From: Methylacidiphilales bacterium
GTDB taxonomy: Bacteria; Verrucomicrobiota; Verrucomicrobiia; Methylacidiphilales; UBA1321
DNA length: 48,745 nucleotides
Assembly (NCBI GenBank): GCA_021272165.1
Contig: JAJSLK010000023.1
Coordinates: forward strand, 1 to 48,745
Direction of reading: 5' to 3'
Made by a program: the position numbers and the translations under genes. The notes below the pieces were generated by a model that searched no databases, had not been told where the DNA came from, and was given only the letters and a program-made list of their open reading frames with translations. This document shows positions 24,757 to 32,745 of this stretch, piece after piece; position 1 is the stretch's first letter; the number at the start of each line of letters is the position of its first letter.

Positions 24757-25934
24757 ACGAGAGCCTCGGGTTGGGCTTCGGGTTTCCAGCCACGAAGCGA
24801 GCGTTGGTGTGTGACGACTTGGCGGACGCGCCGGGCAATTTCGGAAAGGTCCTCGTCGCGAATGTGCACGCCAATGGAGAAACGGACGGTAGCGGCGGAC
24901 CATTCGTCCGGAACGCCCATGGCGGCGAGAACGTGCGAGCGCTGAATGGAGCCGACGAGGCAGGCCGAGCCGCTGGAGACGGCAAGCCCGGCGAGGTCGA
25001 GCCCGATAAGGAGGTCCTCGCCGTGGAGACCAAGAAAGCTAACGTTGAGCGTATTCGGCAGGCGCTGCGCGGGATGGCCGTTGCGGCGGATGCCTCCAAG
25101 CGAAGCGAGTTCATGCCAGAGATTTTCGGTCCAGCGAAACTGACGCTCCATTTCGGCAGAATCGGGACGGCCAAAGAATCTCGCCGCCACGGCCAATCCG
25201 GCAATGGCCGGCGCGTTCTCGGTGCCGGGACGCCGCTCGTTTTCGTGCAAACCGCCTTCCATCAGCCGCGCGACGGGAATGCCGGCCTTAAGCCAGAGCA
25301 ACCCAGCGCCAAGCGGACCATGAAATTTATGCGCGGTGAGGCTGAGGGCACCAACCTGCCACGCCGCAAGATCGATCAGCTCCCGGCCCGCGCTTTGAAT
25401 GGCATCGGCATGGAAGAGAACACGGCGGCGGGAGCAGATTTCGCCGATTTCGCGCATGGGCTGGCGGACGCCGGTCTCGTTGTTGGCGCTCATGATCGAG
25501 ACGAGGATGGTGTCATCGCGAATAGAGCTCTCGAGTTCCCCGGGATCGATCAGGCCGTCCGCATCGACATCGAGCCAGGTCACATCGAAATTTTTCTGTT
25601 GTTCCAAGGCCCGAAAAGCGTTGAGCACGGCATGATGCTCGGTCTTCGCCGTAATGAGGTGACGTCCCCTCCCCGAGTGGGCACAGGCAAGACCCTGAAC
25701 GGCAAGATTGCAGCTTTCGGTGCCCCCGCTGGTGAAAATGATTTCGGAGGGCTTCGCCTTCAGCCAGGCGGCGAGTTCGTCGCGAGCGGCATCAATGACG
25801 CCGCGAGCGCGGCGGCCCTCGACGTGGAGGCTGGAAGGATTGCCGAGAACCCCCTCCTCCAGCGGCTGCATGGCCGCGGCCACACGGGGATCGAGGCTCG
25901 TCGTCGCATTGTTATCCAGGTAGAAGCGCGACAT
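24738..25934 (-). CDS. cysteine desulfurase (NifS/IscS family)
   Basis: A PLP enzyme moving sulfur from L-cysteine to a protein persulfide for Fe-S cluster or thiocofactor synthesis. 398 residues from ATG 25934 (MSRFYLDNNATTSLDPRV), preceded by AAGGA at good spacing. A longer frame from 25967 overlaps cysE and lacks a site. Family motifs are present: FTSGGTESCNLAV, ITAKTEHHAVL, SANNETGVRQP, the PLP-binding Lys in LTAHKFHGPLGAG, RPGTENAPAIAG, and the persulfide Cys in SSGSACLVGS. It lies 20 bases after the serine acetyltransferase gene, so cysteine synthesis and its use are co-transcribed. Without isc/suf neighbours the specific symbol is uncertain. Confidence 0.92.
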   Translation of the reverse strand: MSRFYLDNNATTSLDPRVAAAMQPLEEGVLGNPSSLHVEGRRARGVIDAARDELAAWLKAKPSEIIFTSGGTESCNLAVQGLACAHSGRGRHLITAKTEHHAVLNAFRALEQQKNFDVTWLDVDADGLIDPGELESSIRDDTILVSIMSANNETGVRQPMREIGEICSRRRVLFHADAIQSAGRELIDLAAWQVGALSLTAHKFHGPLGAGLLWLKAGIPVARLMEGGLHENERRPGTENAPAIAGLAVAARFFGRPDSAEMERQFRWTENLWHELASLGGIRRNGHPAQRLPNTLNVSFLGLHGEDLLIGLDLAGLAVSSGSACLVGSIQRSHVLAAMGVPDEWSAATVRFSIGVHIRDEDLSEIARRVRQVVTHQRSLRGWKPEAQPEALVCPTVS

Positions 25935-25954
25935 GACGTTCCTTATTGCGGCGA

Positions 25955-26863
25955 TCAAATGATCCAATCGCCGCCATCCCGTTTTCGGGGATGAATACTG
26001 AGTTGATGGGTCTCAAAAAACGCGACGGAATCGGGCGGGATGGAACGGTTGAGCCAGACGTTGCCGCCGATGATGGATCGGTCGCCAATGGCCGTGTCGC
26101 CGCCGACGATGGTGGCGTTGGCGTAGATGGTAACGTCGTCGCCGACGGTGGGATGACGTTTGCCGCCGATGGCGTGGCCCTGCTCGTCGCGCTCCACCTG
26201 CTTGGCGAGGCTGCGCGCCACCAGACCGACCCCCTGGTAAAGGCGAACGCGATTGCCGATGATCGACGTGCCGCCGATGACGACGCCGGTGCCGTGGTCG
26301 ATGAAAAAGTGGGAACCGATCCGGGCGCCGGGATGAAGATCGATGCCAGTGCGGCCATGGGCCCATTCAGTCATCATGCGCGGCAGGAAAGCGACGTTCA
26401 TTTCGTAAAGAACATGCGCCAGACGAAAAACCGCCACGGCCTCGATGCCGGGATAGGCCAGGACGACCTCCTCGCGATTGGCGGCGGCGGGATCGCCCTG
26501 GAACGCAGCCTCCACATCGGTCTGGATGAGACGGCGGACTTCGGGGAGCTTGTGGAGAAACTCGAAGGTGAGATCGGCGGCGCTGCGACCCGGAATGGGC
26601 TGCATCTCGATGCTTTTGGCAATTTCGCGTTCGAGCTTTTTTTCCAGCTCGCGCAACTGCAGTTCGGTCTCGCGGGGCAGATCGTCGCCGGAAACCTGGC
26701 TCTCGGCGATGAAACCCGGGAAAATGATCCGGAGCAAATCCTGCGTGAGCGCGGCCACGACCATCTTGGACGGCAGGTTGGTGCCGTTGAGATGCTTGAT
26801 CCCGCCGCAATGGGCGTACGACTCAAGCAACTGCTCGACGAGCTTTTTCATCGGATGATCCAT
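25955..26863 (-). CDS. cysE: serine O-acetyltransferase
   Basis: Makes O-acetylserine, the precursor of cysteine. 302 residues: a helical N-terminal domain of about 150 residues, longer than in E. coli CysE, then a left-handed beta-helix of hexapeptide repeats (GIDLHPGARIGSHFFIDHGT, GVVIGGTSIIGNRVRLYQGV, TVGDDVTIYANATIVGGDTA). The catalytic His lies in FIDHGTG and a basic loop (KRHPTVGD) follows as in the family. The C-terminal tail, which in CysE mediates feedback by cysteine, is present (FFETHQLSIHPRKRDGGDWI). Start ATG 26863; M5 at 26851 is possible. It is first gene of an operon with the desulfurase. Confidence 0.9.
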   Translation of the reverse strand: MDHPMKKLVEQLLESYAHCGGIKHLNGTNLPSKMVVAALTQDLLRIIFPGFIAESQVSGDDLPRETELQLRELEKKLEREIAKSIEMQPIPGRSAADLTFEFLHKLPEVRRLIQTDVEAAFQGDPAAANREEVVLAYPGIEAVAVFRLAHVLYEMNVAFLPRMMTEWAHGRTGIDLHPGARIGSHFFIDHGTGVVIGGTSIIGNRVRLYQGVGLVARSLAKQVERDEQGHAIGGKRHPTVGDDVTIYANATIVGGDTAIGDRSIIGGNVWLNRSIPPDSVAFFETHQLSIHPRKRDGGDWII

Positions 26864-26941
26864 GGTTCATCCAGCTTATCGGAAAAAGGGCCTCCCTGCA
26901 AATGCGGGCACAGGCAGGTGATGGTACCGCTCCAAAATTCT

Positions 26942-27028
26942 GTATCCCGAGCCCGTCGAGGGATCAGCCTCCAGAAGATAATCGTTGCTCCCAAGGCAGC
27001 TGATCCTTCGACAAGCTCGGGATGACGG
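26942..27028. repeat. inverted pair of GTCATCC-type repeats forming a long hairpin
   Basis: ATCCCGAGCCCGTCGAGGGA followed by TCAGC (left) is complementary, with two mismatches, to GCTGATCCTTCGACAAGCTC followed by GGGAT (right). The pair encloses about 35 bases. It lies between glcF and cysE on the minus strand and could fold into a stem of about 25 base pairs. Confidence 0.85.
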
Positions 27029-27034
27029 ATTTCT

Positions 27035-27062
27035 CCGTCGCCCGGCGGTCGACAGCTATCGG
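27035..27062. repeat. CCGTCGCCCGGCGGTCGAC repeat at the glcF stop
   Basis: A 28-base unit (CCGTCGCCCGGCGGTCGACA and the following eight bases) matching 27795-27822 at 26 of 28 positions, in the same orientation. It contains the glcF stop codon (27056-27058). Confidence 0.75.
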
Positions 27063-28357
27063 TGATAGGCCCGCGCCAGAAGCGAGACGGGATGGACAAC
27101 TTCGATGTTGAGGCCGCGGGCGGCGAGGCCGTTCTGAATCTGGAGGAGGCAGCCGGGGTTGGCGGTGGCAACGGTGGTGGCGCCAGTAGCGGCGATGTGG
27201 CCGATTTTCCGCTCGAGGAGTTTTCCGGCCATGTCGGGCTGGATGAGATTGTAGATGCCGGCGCTGCCGCAGCACCATGTTGATTCAGCGAGCGGGACGA
27301 TGTCGAGGTCGGGGATTTGGGCGAGGAGCTGCCGGGGTTGGGCGGTAATTTTCTGGCCGTGGCAGAGATGGCAGGCGTCGTGATAGGTAACGCGGGCGGA
27401 GGGCAGCGGTTTTTCGGGCGGGCGGAAGTCGATTTCGACCAGCCATTCGCTGATGTCGCGGACTTTTTCGGACCAGAAGCGGGCCTTGGCGGCGTAATGG
27501 GGATCGTCGTGGAGGAGGCGGTCGAAATGCTTGAGGTGGGAACCGCAGCCGGCGGAGTTGGTAATGATGGCGTCGAGGCGGTCGAGGTCAAACTGATCGA
27601 TAAGGGAGCGGGCGAAGTCCTTTGAGAGCTCATATTCGCCGTTGTGGGCGTGGAGGGAGCCGCAGCAGCCCTGGCCGGGCGGGGTGACAACGGTGCAGCC
27701 GTTGGCGAGGAGGACGTCGGCGGTGTCGCGGTTGATGTGGCTGTAGACGAGGTCCTGGATGCAGCCGGTGAGGAGTCCGACGCGGTAGGTGCGGCCGTCG
27801 CCCGGCGGTCGACGGCTACCGGGATTCTCTTCCGGGGCGATAAGGTCAGGGGAGAAATGGCGCTCGATGACGGGGGTTTTGGCTTCGAGATCGCGGAGGG
27901 ATTGCGGGAAAAGGTTGAGAAGGCCAGAGCTGCGGACGAGAGCCTGCAGGCCGGTGGCCTGATAAATCCAGAGGAGTCTTCCGGCGAGGCGAAGGAGGCT
28001 TTGGTGGCGGAAGAGAAAATCGAGGAGGAGGCCGCGAAGAAGCTTGCGTCCGGGTGACGGGAGGGCATGGCTGCGTTCGGCCTCGGCCCGGGCCATTTCG
28101 AAGAGGCGGCCATAATCGACGCCAGCGGGGCAGGCGGTTTCGCAGGCGAGGCAGCCGATGCAGAAGTACATTTCTTCGCCAAAGGCTGGGGTGGGATCGA
28201 GGCAGCCGTCGGCGATGGAGCGCATGAGAGCGATGCGGCCGCGGGGGCTGTTGCGCTCGACCTTGGTCTCCATGTAGGTGGGGCAGGTGGGGAGGCACAT
28301 GCCGCAGTGGATACATTGCTGCAGCACGGAGTAGTCGAGGTCCTTGAGGTAACTCAC
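27056..28357 (-). CDS. glcF: glycolate oxidase iron-sulfur subunit
   Basis: The electron-transfer subunit of glycolate oxidase, or a related two-cluster FAD-linked oxidase, 433 residues. I start at GTG 28357 (VSYLKDLDYSVLQQC). The longest frame runs back antisense over the peroxiredoxin gene and is not coding there. Two 4Fe-4S motifs are complete: C15-C18-C21-C25 (CIHCGMCLPTCP) and C66-C69-C72-C76 (CIGCLACETACP). Two C-C-G cysteine-rich domains follow (GQGCCGSLHAHNGE, STWCCGSAGIYNL). Between the helical part and the first such domain sits an odd Arg/Pro/Gly insert (NPGSRRPPGDGRTY), encoded by a dispersed repeat. No glcD or glcE is in this window. The stop codon lies within another copy of that repeat. 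Confidence 0.88.
   Translation of the reverse strand: MSYLKDLDYSVLQQCIHCGMCLPTCPTYMETKVERNSPRGRIALMRSIADGCLDPTPAFGEEMYFCIGCLACETACPAGVDYGRLFEMARAEAERSHALPSPGRKLLRGLLLDFLFRHQSLLRLAGRLLWIYQATGLQALVRSSGLLNLFPQSLRDLEAKTPVIERHFSPDLIAPEENPGSRRPPGDGRTYRVGLLTGCIQDLVYSHINRDTADVLLANGCTVVTPPGQGCCGSLHAHNGEYELSKDFARSLIDQFDLDRLDAIITNSAGCGSHLKHFDRLLHDDPHYAAKARFWSEKVRDISEWLVEIDFRPPEKPLPSARVTYHDACHLCHGQKITAQPRQLLAQIPDLDIVPLAESTWCCGSAGIYNLIQPDMAGKLLERKIGHIAATGATTVATANPGCLLQIQNGLAARGLNIEVVHPVSLLARAYHR
27795..27822. repeat. CCGTCGCCCGGCGGTCGAC repeat inside glcF
   Basis: The second copy of the 28-base unit, within the glcF coding region and in frame, encoding the Arg/Pro/Gly insert. GlcF relatives normally lack such an insert, so an intergenic-type repeat seems to have entered the gene without breaking it. 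Confidence 0.7.
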
Positions 28358-28448
28358 CGGGGTCAAAATGAGGCCGAAGAGGGCGTGCGTCAATGCTTGG
28401 GGACGGAGGCAAACAGACAGAATTTGAACCAAGCGCTGATGAGCATTT

Positions 28449-28470
28449 CCGCCGATGGGGACATCGGCGG
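28449..28470. repeat. perfect 9-bp hairpin upstream of the peroxiredoxin gene
   Basis: CCGCCGATG, a four-base loop (GGGA), then CATCGGCGG, followed by CTACCCGAG. It lies between the divergent glcF and peroxiredoxin starts. The flanking GGCTACC is shared with the 28-base repeat in glcF, so it may be a relative of that family. No T-run follows, so it is not a terminator. Confidence 0.55.
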
Positions 28471-28516
28471 CTACCCGAGTGTTGACAGAATGAAACGGGC
28501 TGCTTGGTTCAAAGGC

Positions 28517-28981
28517 ATGAGTGGATTTGCCGCCGCGGCGAAAGCCCCCGATTTCAGCGCCCCGGACCAGTCGGGACGGACGGTTTCCCTGACCGATTTC
28601 GCGGGGAAGACGGTGGTGCTTTATTTTTACCCGAAGGATGATACGCCGGGTTGCACGACGGAGGCATGTTCGTTCCGCGATGAGTACGCGGCATTCAAAA
28701 AGAAGGGCGTGGTGGTGGTCGGGGTGAGTCCCGACAGTCCGAAATCGCATGCGAAGTTTATCGAGAAGTTCCATTTGCCCTTCACCCTGCTGGCGGACGC
28801 GGACCACAAGATCGCGGAGGCCTATGGGGTGTGGGTCGAGAAGAGCATGTATGGGCGGACCTACATGGGCGTGGAGCGGAGCACGTTCGTGATCGATCCC
28901 AAAGGAAAACTACAGGCGATTTACCGAAAGGTGAAACCCTCCGAACATATTGCCGAGGTTCTGAGCGGGCTTGAGAAATAG
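28517..28981 (+). CDS. bcp: peroxiredoxin, Bcp/PrxQ type
   Basis: A thiol peroxidase of the thioredoxin fold that reduces H2O2 and organic peroxides in the cytoplasm. 154 residues from ATG 28517 (MSGFAAAAKAPDFSAPDQSG); an in-frame ATG at 28490 would add nine residues. The peroxidatic Cys is C46 (DDTPGCTTEAC) and a second Cys, C51, sits five residues on, as in Bcp proteins that form an intramolecular disulfide. FYPKDDTPGC and GVSPDSPKSHAKF are diagnostic. The C-terminus is full length. It is divergent from glcF and followed by the AAA ATPase gene 62 bases on. Confidence 0.92.
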   Translation: MSGFAAAAKAPDFSAPDQSGRTVSLTDFAGKTVVLYFYPKDDTPGCTTEACSFRDEYAAFKKKGVVVVGVSPDSPKSHAKFIEKFHLPFTLLADADHKIAEAYGVWVEKSMYGRTYMGVERSTFVIDPKGKLQAIYRKVKPSEHIAEVLSGLEK

Positions 28982-29043
28982 GCCAGGATCACGGGGCAAC
29001 AGTTCTTCCTTGGCAAATTGGCCCTGCCATCGTCAAATTGGGC

Positions 29044-30357
29044 ATGCCTTCAGACCTCTTCGCGAATGCGTCGTTATTCACCCCGGCGGAACCGGAGTCG
29101 CTGAAGAAGCTGGATATCGGCGAGCCGATCATCGCCGGGCTGATCATGCGGCTGATGTATCTGAACAATCAGATGGTGGCGCATGAGATCGCCGCGGAAA
29201 TCTGCCTGCCCTATTACAACGTGGTGGAACCGGTGCTGGTGGAATTGAAGGACAGCCGGCTGATCGAGATTACGCGCGGCGATATGGCGTCGGTATCGTA
29301 CGTCTATTCGATCACGGAGGCGGGACGGACGCGGGCGCTGCAATATTTCGAGCAGACGACCTACGTTGGCCCGGCGCCGATTTCAGTTGATTCCTACATC
29401 CAGATCATCGCGGAGCAGAGCCTGCGGCAAATCACGGTGCATGCCGACCGGCTGCGGGACGCGTTCCGGGGCCTGGTCTTCGAGGAAAAGATCCTCGACC
29501 AAGTGGGCCCGGCGGTGAATTCGGGACGGTCAATCTTTCTTTACGGGCCGCCCGGCAACGGAAAGACATCCATTTGCGAGCGGATCGTGAAATCGTTCGG
29601 CGGCTCGATTTTCATTCCCTACGCGATCGAGGTGAAGGGCTCGATCATCAAGGTTTTTGATGAATATAATCACAAGCAGATTCCGCCGAACGCGGACATG
29701 CGATTGCAGGACAAGTATGACCGTCGTTTCCGGCTGGTGGAACGGCCGGTGATCATCGTGGGCGGCGAGCTGACGATGGCGTCGCTGGACCTGATCTGGA
29801 ACGAGGAATCGCGGTTTTACGAGGCACCAATCCAACTGAAAGCGAACGGCGGGGCCTTGATGATCGACGACTTTGGCCGGCAGCGGATCGACCCGAAGAC
29901 GCTGTTGAACCGGTGGATCGTGCCGTTGGAGAAGCAGATCGACTTTTTGACGCTGCATACGGGAACGAAGATCGAGATTCCGTTCGACGAATTGATCGTT
30001 TTCTCGACGAACCTGAATCCACGCGACCTGGTGGATGACGCCTTCCTGCGCCGAATTCGCTACAAAATCCCGATCAATGATCCCACGCACGAAAATTACC
30101 GGGCGATCTGGAAGATTGTAAGCGAGAACAAGGGCGTGCCCTATGCGGATGAGATCGTCGATTATTTTGTGGAGAAGCACATGCGGACATTCGGCCGGCC
30201 ACTGCGCGGGTGTCAGCCGCGCGATATCCTGGACAATATCCTGGACGTGTGCCGCTACCGGCAAATTGAGCCAACGGTGACGGCGGAAATGTTGGATGAC
30301 GCGGCCGAGGCCTATTTTGTGAAGTTTGACGACAAGAATTACTCGAGCATCAAGTAA
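29044..30357 (+). CDS. AAA-type ATPase with N-terminal winged helix
   Basis: 437 residues, cytoplasmic. Residues about 25-105 look like a winged-helix module (IAAEICLPYYNVVEPVLVEL). The ATPase core follows: Walker A 168-175 (GPPGNGKT), Walker B ending in D275-D276 (GALMIDDFGR), sensor-1 Asn in VFSTNLNP and an Arg-finger candidate in FLRRIRYKIP. The C-terminal lid is helical. The mix of DNA-binding-like domain and AAA core suggests a regulator or remodelling factor. I know similar uncharacterised ATPases in several phyla but no established role. ATG 29044 is preferred over TTG 29038. Confidence 0.8.
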   Translation: MPSDLFANASLFTPAEPESLKKLDIGEPIIAGLIMRLMYLNNQMVAHEIAAEICLPYYNVVEPVLVELKDSRLIEITRGDMASVSYVYSITEAGRTRALQYFEQTTYVGPAPISVDSYIQIIAEQSLRQITVHADRLRDAFRGLVFEEKILDQVGPAVNSGRSIFLYGPPGNGKTSICERIVKSFGGSIFIPYAIEVKGSIIKVFDEYNHKQIPPNADMRLQDKYDRRFRLVERPVIIVGGELTMASLDLIWNEESRFYEAPIQLKANGGALMIDDFGRQRIDPKTLLNRWIVPLEKQIDFLTLHTGTKIEIPFDELIVFSTNLNPRDLVDDAFLRRIRYKIPINDPTHENYRAIWKIVSENKGVPYADEIVDYFVEKHMRTFGRPLRGCQPRDILDNILDVCRYRQIEPTVTAEMLDDAAEAYFVKFDDKNYSSIK

Positions 30358-30548
30358 TATTGCCTGAGCGGAACGCGAGGCTTTTCGTCCCGCCATTCCT
30401 TTCAACTCGCTGAAAGCCAGCTCCTTGTCGCATTAAATATTTACCAAATTCATCTGAGCATTTTATTTCCAGCAACATACATGGAAGTGAATTTTTGAAG
30501 CAACCTCCAAAAAGTTGCGTCCAACATTCAAAGCAAATGGGAAATCAT

Positions 30549-32156
30549 ATGAAAGAAATTATCAAATATATCGGGTTGCTGACTTTTCTGGCCTTCTCTT
30601 TTACCTCGGTCCTGCGAGCGCAGGACGAACCGCCGCCTCCGCCGCCGGATGACCAGGGTCAGGACCAGGATCAGGATGCCTCGTTCCAGAATTTTTATGA
30701 CCAACTGAGCGACCAGGGCACATGGATCCAGACGGATGATTACGGCTACGTATTCCAACCAAACGTACAGGACCCGAATTGGGCGCCTTACACGGACGGG
30801 CATTGGGTCTATACCGATGCGGGCTGGACGTGGGCCTCCGACGAACCGTGGGGTTGGGCGACCTATCACTATGGCCGTTGGGCCAATATCGACGGCACAG
30901 GGTGGGTGTGGGTTCCGGGTTATGAATGGGCTCCGGCCTGGGTGAGCTGGCGTTATGGCGGCGGTTACGCCGGATGGGCGCCGCTTCCGCCGGACACCTT
31001 CGCGGGTGCCGAATACAGCGATGGCGGGGTCAATATCGGAATCGGGTTCCATTTCGGCAGCGACGTCGACGTGAGTTTTGGGATCGGCGCCGGGTGCTAT
31101 AACTTCGTGCAGGTGGGCGATCTTTGCCGGCCCGACTATCGTGGACGCTACATCGACCGGAGTCGCAATTACGTGGTGATCAATAACACGACGAATGTGA
31201 CGAATATCGTGGTGAACCGGAACAATTTTAACGGTCCGAACCGGTTCCGGGGAGTGACCGTGGGCGGGCCGTCACTGGCAGAAGTGAATGCACATTCCGC
31301 GACACATTTCCAGACCGTGCATCTGACGACGTCGAACCGGCCAGGCAACGCGGCTCTCCAAGGCAATTCGCTGGCGGTCTATGCGCCGCACTTTAATCCG
31401 GCCACAGCGCATCAGGCGCGGCCGGCGACAGTGGCGCAGACGATCAACCACCCGACGTTTAACCGGGGCACTTCAATCACAAAGCCGCTGCAGGTGACGG
31501 CGAATGTTCATCCGGCAGCACCGAATCCGCAGGCGATCCAGGCCGCGCAGGCCGCGCAGACCCATGCGTCGGCCAAGGCGCACATTGCGACGGACAAGAC
31601 GCCGGTGACTCATATGTTAAGCAAACCGCTGACCTCGATGCAGGCGGCGACTTCGAAGCCGTCAACTCCAAGCGGGACCGGAGTGAACGCCAATGCTCAA
31701 GTCCAGCACAACGAACAGGTCCAACATCCGGAGACCCAGCATAACGCGGAATCGTCCTTTACCGGCGAACCGCCGAAGCCGCAGGTGACGCATACCCAGG
31801 CCAACCCGGAAATAAACAAACCGGCGGAAACGTATCATCCTGAAACCCAGGGCGGCGGAAACTTCACGCCGAACGAAAACAAGACTCCGGCCTATCATCC
31901 GCAGGCCGAGACAGGCGGCGAGCCGCCGACACTCCATCCTTCAACGGAGGTTCAACACCAGCCGCAGGAGCAGCAACACACGGAGAGCTTCCATCCCAAT
32001 ACGGGCGGCGGCCCGGGTGAAGGCTCGACCCATGCGGCCCCGGTGAATCATCCTCAGAGCCCAAGTGGTCCCCCGGGAGGCGGCAAGCCTTCCGGCGACA
32101 ATAAGGGCAACAAGAAACCGGACGATAAGAAATCGGACGACAAGAGTCACCAATAA
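30549..32156 (+). CDS. secreted DUF6600-type protein with low-complexity tail
   Basis: 535 residues from ATG 30549 (MKEIIKYIGLLTFLAFSFTS), which gives a clean signal peptide ending near LRAQ; the longer frame from TTG 30495 spoils it. After an acidic Pro/Asp/Gln stretch, residues about 55-150 are Trp/Tyr-rich repeats (WAPYTDGHWVYTDAGWTW, WGWATYHYGRWANIDGTGWV), typical of DUF6600. A glycine-rich beta segment and an Asn-rich part (NNTTNVTNIVVNRNNF) follow. From about 290 on it is low complexity: Ala/His/Gln/Pro with repeated YHP and FHP motifs, ending in a Lys/Asp tail. An exported envelope or matrix protein is likely; no enzyme motif is seen. Confidence 0.75.
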   Translation: MKEIIKYIGLLTFLAFSFTSVLRAQDEPPPPPPDDQGQDQDQDASFQNFYDQLSDQGTWIQTDDYGYVFQPNVQDPNWAPYTDGHWVYTDAGWTWASDEPWGWATYHYGRWANIDGTGWVWVPGYEWAPAWVSWRYGGGYAGWAPLPPDTFAGAEYSDGGVNIGIGFHFGSDVDVSFGIGAGCYNFVQVGDLCRPDYRGRYIDRSRNYVVINNTTNVTNIVVNRNNFNGPNRFRGVTVGGPSLAEVNAHSATHFQTVHLTTSNRPGNAALQGNSLAVYAPHFNPATAHQARPATVAQTINHPTFNRGTSITKPLQVTANVHPAAPNPQAIQAAQAAQTHASAKAHIATDKTPVTHMLSKPLTSMQAATSKPSTPSGTGVNANAQVQHNEQVQHPETQHNAESSFTGEPPKPQVTHTQANPEINKPAETYHPETQGGGNFTPNENKTPAYHPQAETGGEPPTLHPSTEVQHQPQEQQHTESFHPNTGGGPGEGSTHAAPVNHPQSPSGPPGGGKPSGDNKGNKKPDDKKSDDKSHQ

Positions 32157-32170
32157 CGGTTCGGAGGATA

Positions 32171-32197
32171 AATCCGCGGCAGTACGTGCCGCGGATT
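32171..32197. terminator. bidirectional terminator
   Basis: AATCCGCGGCA, a five-base loop (GTACG), then TGCCGCGGATT: a perfect 11-bp stem between the convergent DUF6600 and methyltransferase genes. An AT-rich run follows on the plus side (ATTATTTC). The methyltransferase stop codon (32198-32196) lies at the edge of the stem. Confidence 0.8.
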
Positions 32198-32735
32198 ATT
32201 TCTCGAAAACGAAGAGATTATTGAGGCCGAACTGAAAGTGCTGGTGGCGCATCAGCTTCAGCCCGGCCTGCCCGAAGGAGACGGGGACGTTACGGACATC
32301 GAAACCATGATGCTGCTCAAGCGACATGCCGTGGATAAGACGAAGTTTCTTGAGAACATCGAGGATGGCATCGACGCGGGCGCTGGGAACGGTGATGAGG
32401 ACCTTACCGCCGGGATTGAGCCAGTCGCGGCAATCCCGGGCGAGCTTGAGATGTACCTCCTCCGAGATGTGCTCCACCACGGCAAGCATGGTGATGAGGT
32501 CAAAGCGATCGTCGGGGTGGATATCCTCGGGATAACTGCCCTTGAGAAGGGTGTAGCGTTCCCCATGAACGGTGGAATTGAGGTTGGGATCGATGCCGAG
32601 ACCACGGGCCCGGGGATGATGGCGAAAGAGGGCACCGTCGGCACAGCCAATGTCGAGAATGCGGACGCCCTCGCGGATATAGGGCTGGATCATGTTTATC
32701 CGCTGCCACTGGATGGCGCGATCAAGCCAGGTCAT
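32196..32735 (-). CDS. class I SAM-dependent methyltransferase
   Basis: 179 residues from ATG 32735 (MTWLDRAIQWQRINMIQPYI); the longer frame overlaps leuA and starts with a low-complexity stretch. The Rossmann-type SAM site is clear: motif I ILDIGCADGALF, motif II at GLGIDPN, and motif IV/post-I around RFDLITMLAVVEHISEE. The C-terminal part (FDVRNVPVSFGQAGLKLMRH) follows the UbiE/type-11 pattern. The substrate is unknown. It starts 10 bases after the leuA stop on the same strand, so it is probably transcribed with leuA and ends at the terminator at 32171-32197. Confidence 0.85.
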   Translation of the reverse strand: MTWLDRAIQWQRINMIQPYIREGVRILDIGCADGALFRHHPRARGLGIDPNLNSTVHGERYTLLKGSYPEDIHPDDRFDLITMLAVVEHISEEVHLKLARDCRDWLNPGGKVLITVPSARVDAILDVLKKLRLIHGMSLEQHHGFDVRNVPVSFGQAGLKLMRHQHFQFGLNNLFVFEK

Positions 32736-32745
32736 GCGGGACGGA

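Noticed and set aside
23746-25994. Two plus-strand frames of about 400 codons antisense to the oxidoreductase and cysteine desulfurase genes
   Set aside because: Shadows of strongly conserved minus-strand genes; no motifs and no ribosome-binding sites.
28067-28489. An N-terminal extension of the peroxiredoxin frame antisense to glcF
   Set aside because: Family length and the start of similarity place the peroxiredoxin start near 28490-28517; the extension is a shadow of glcF.
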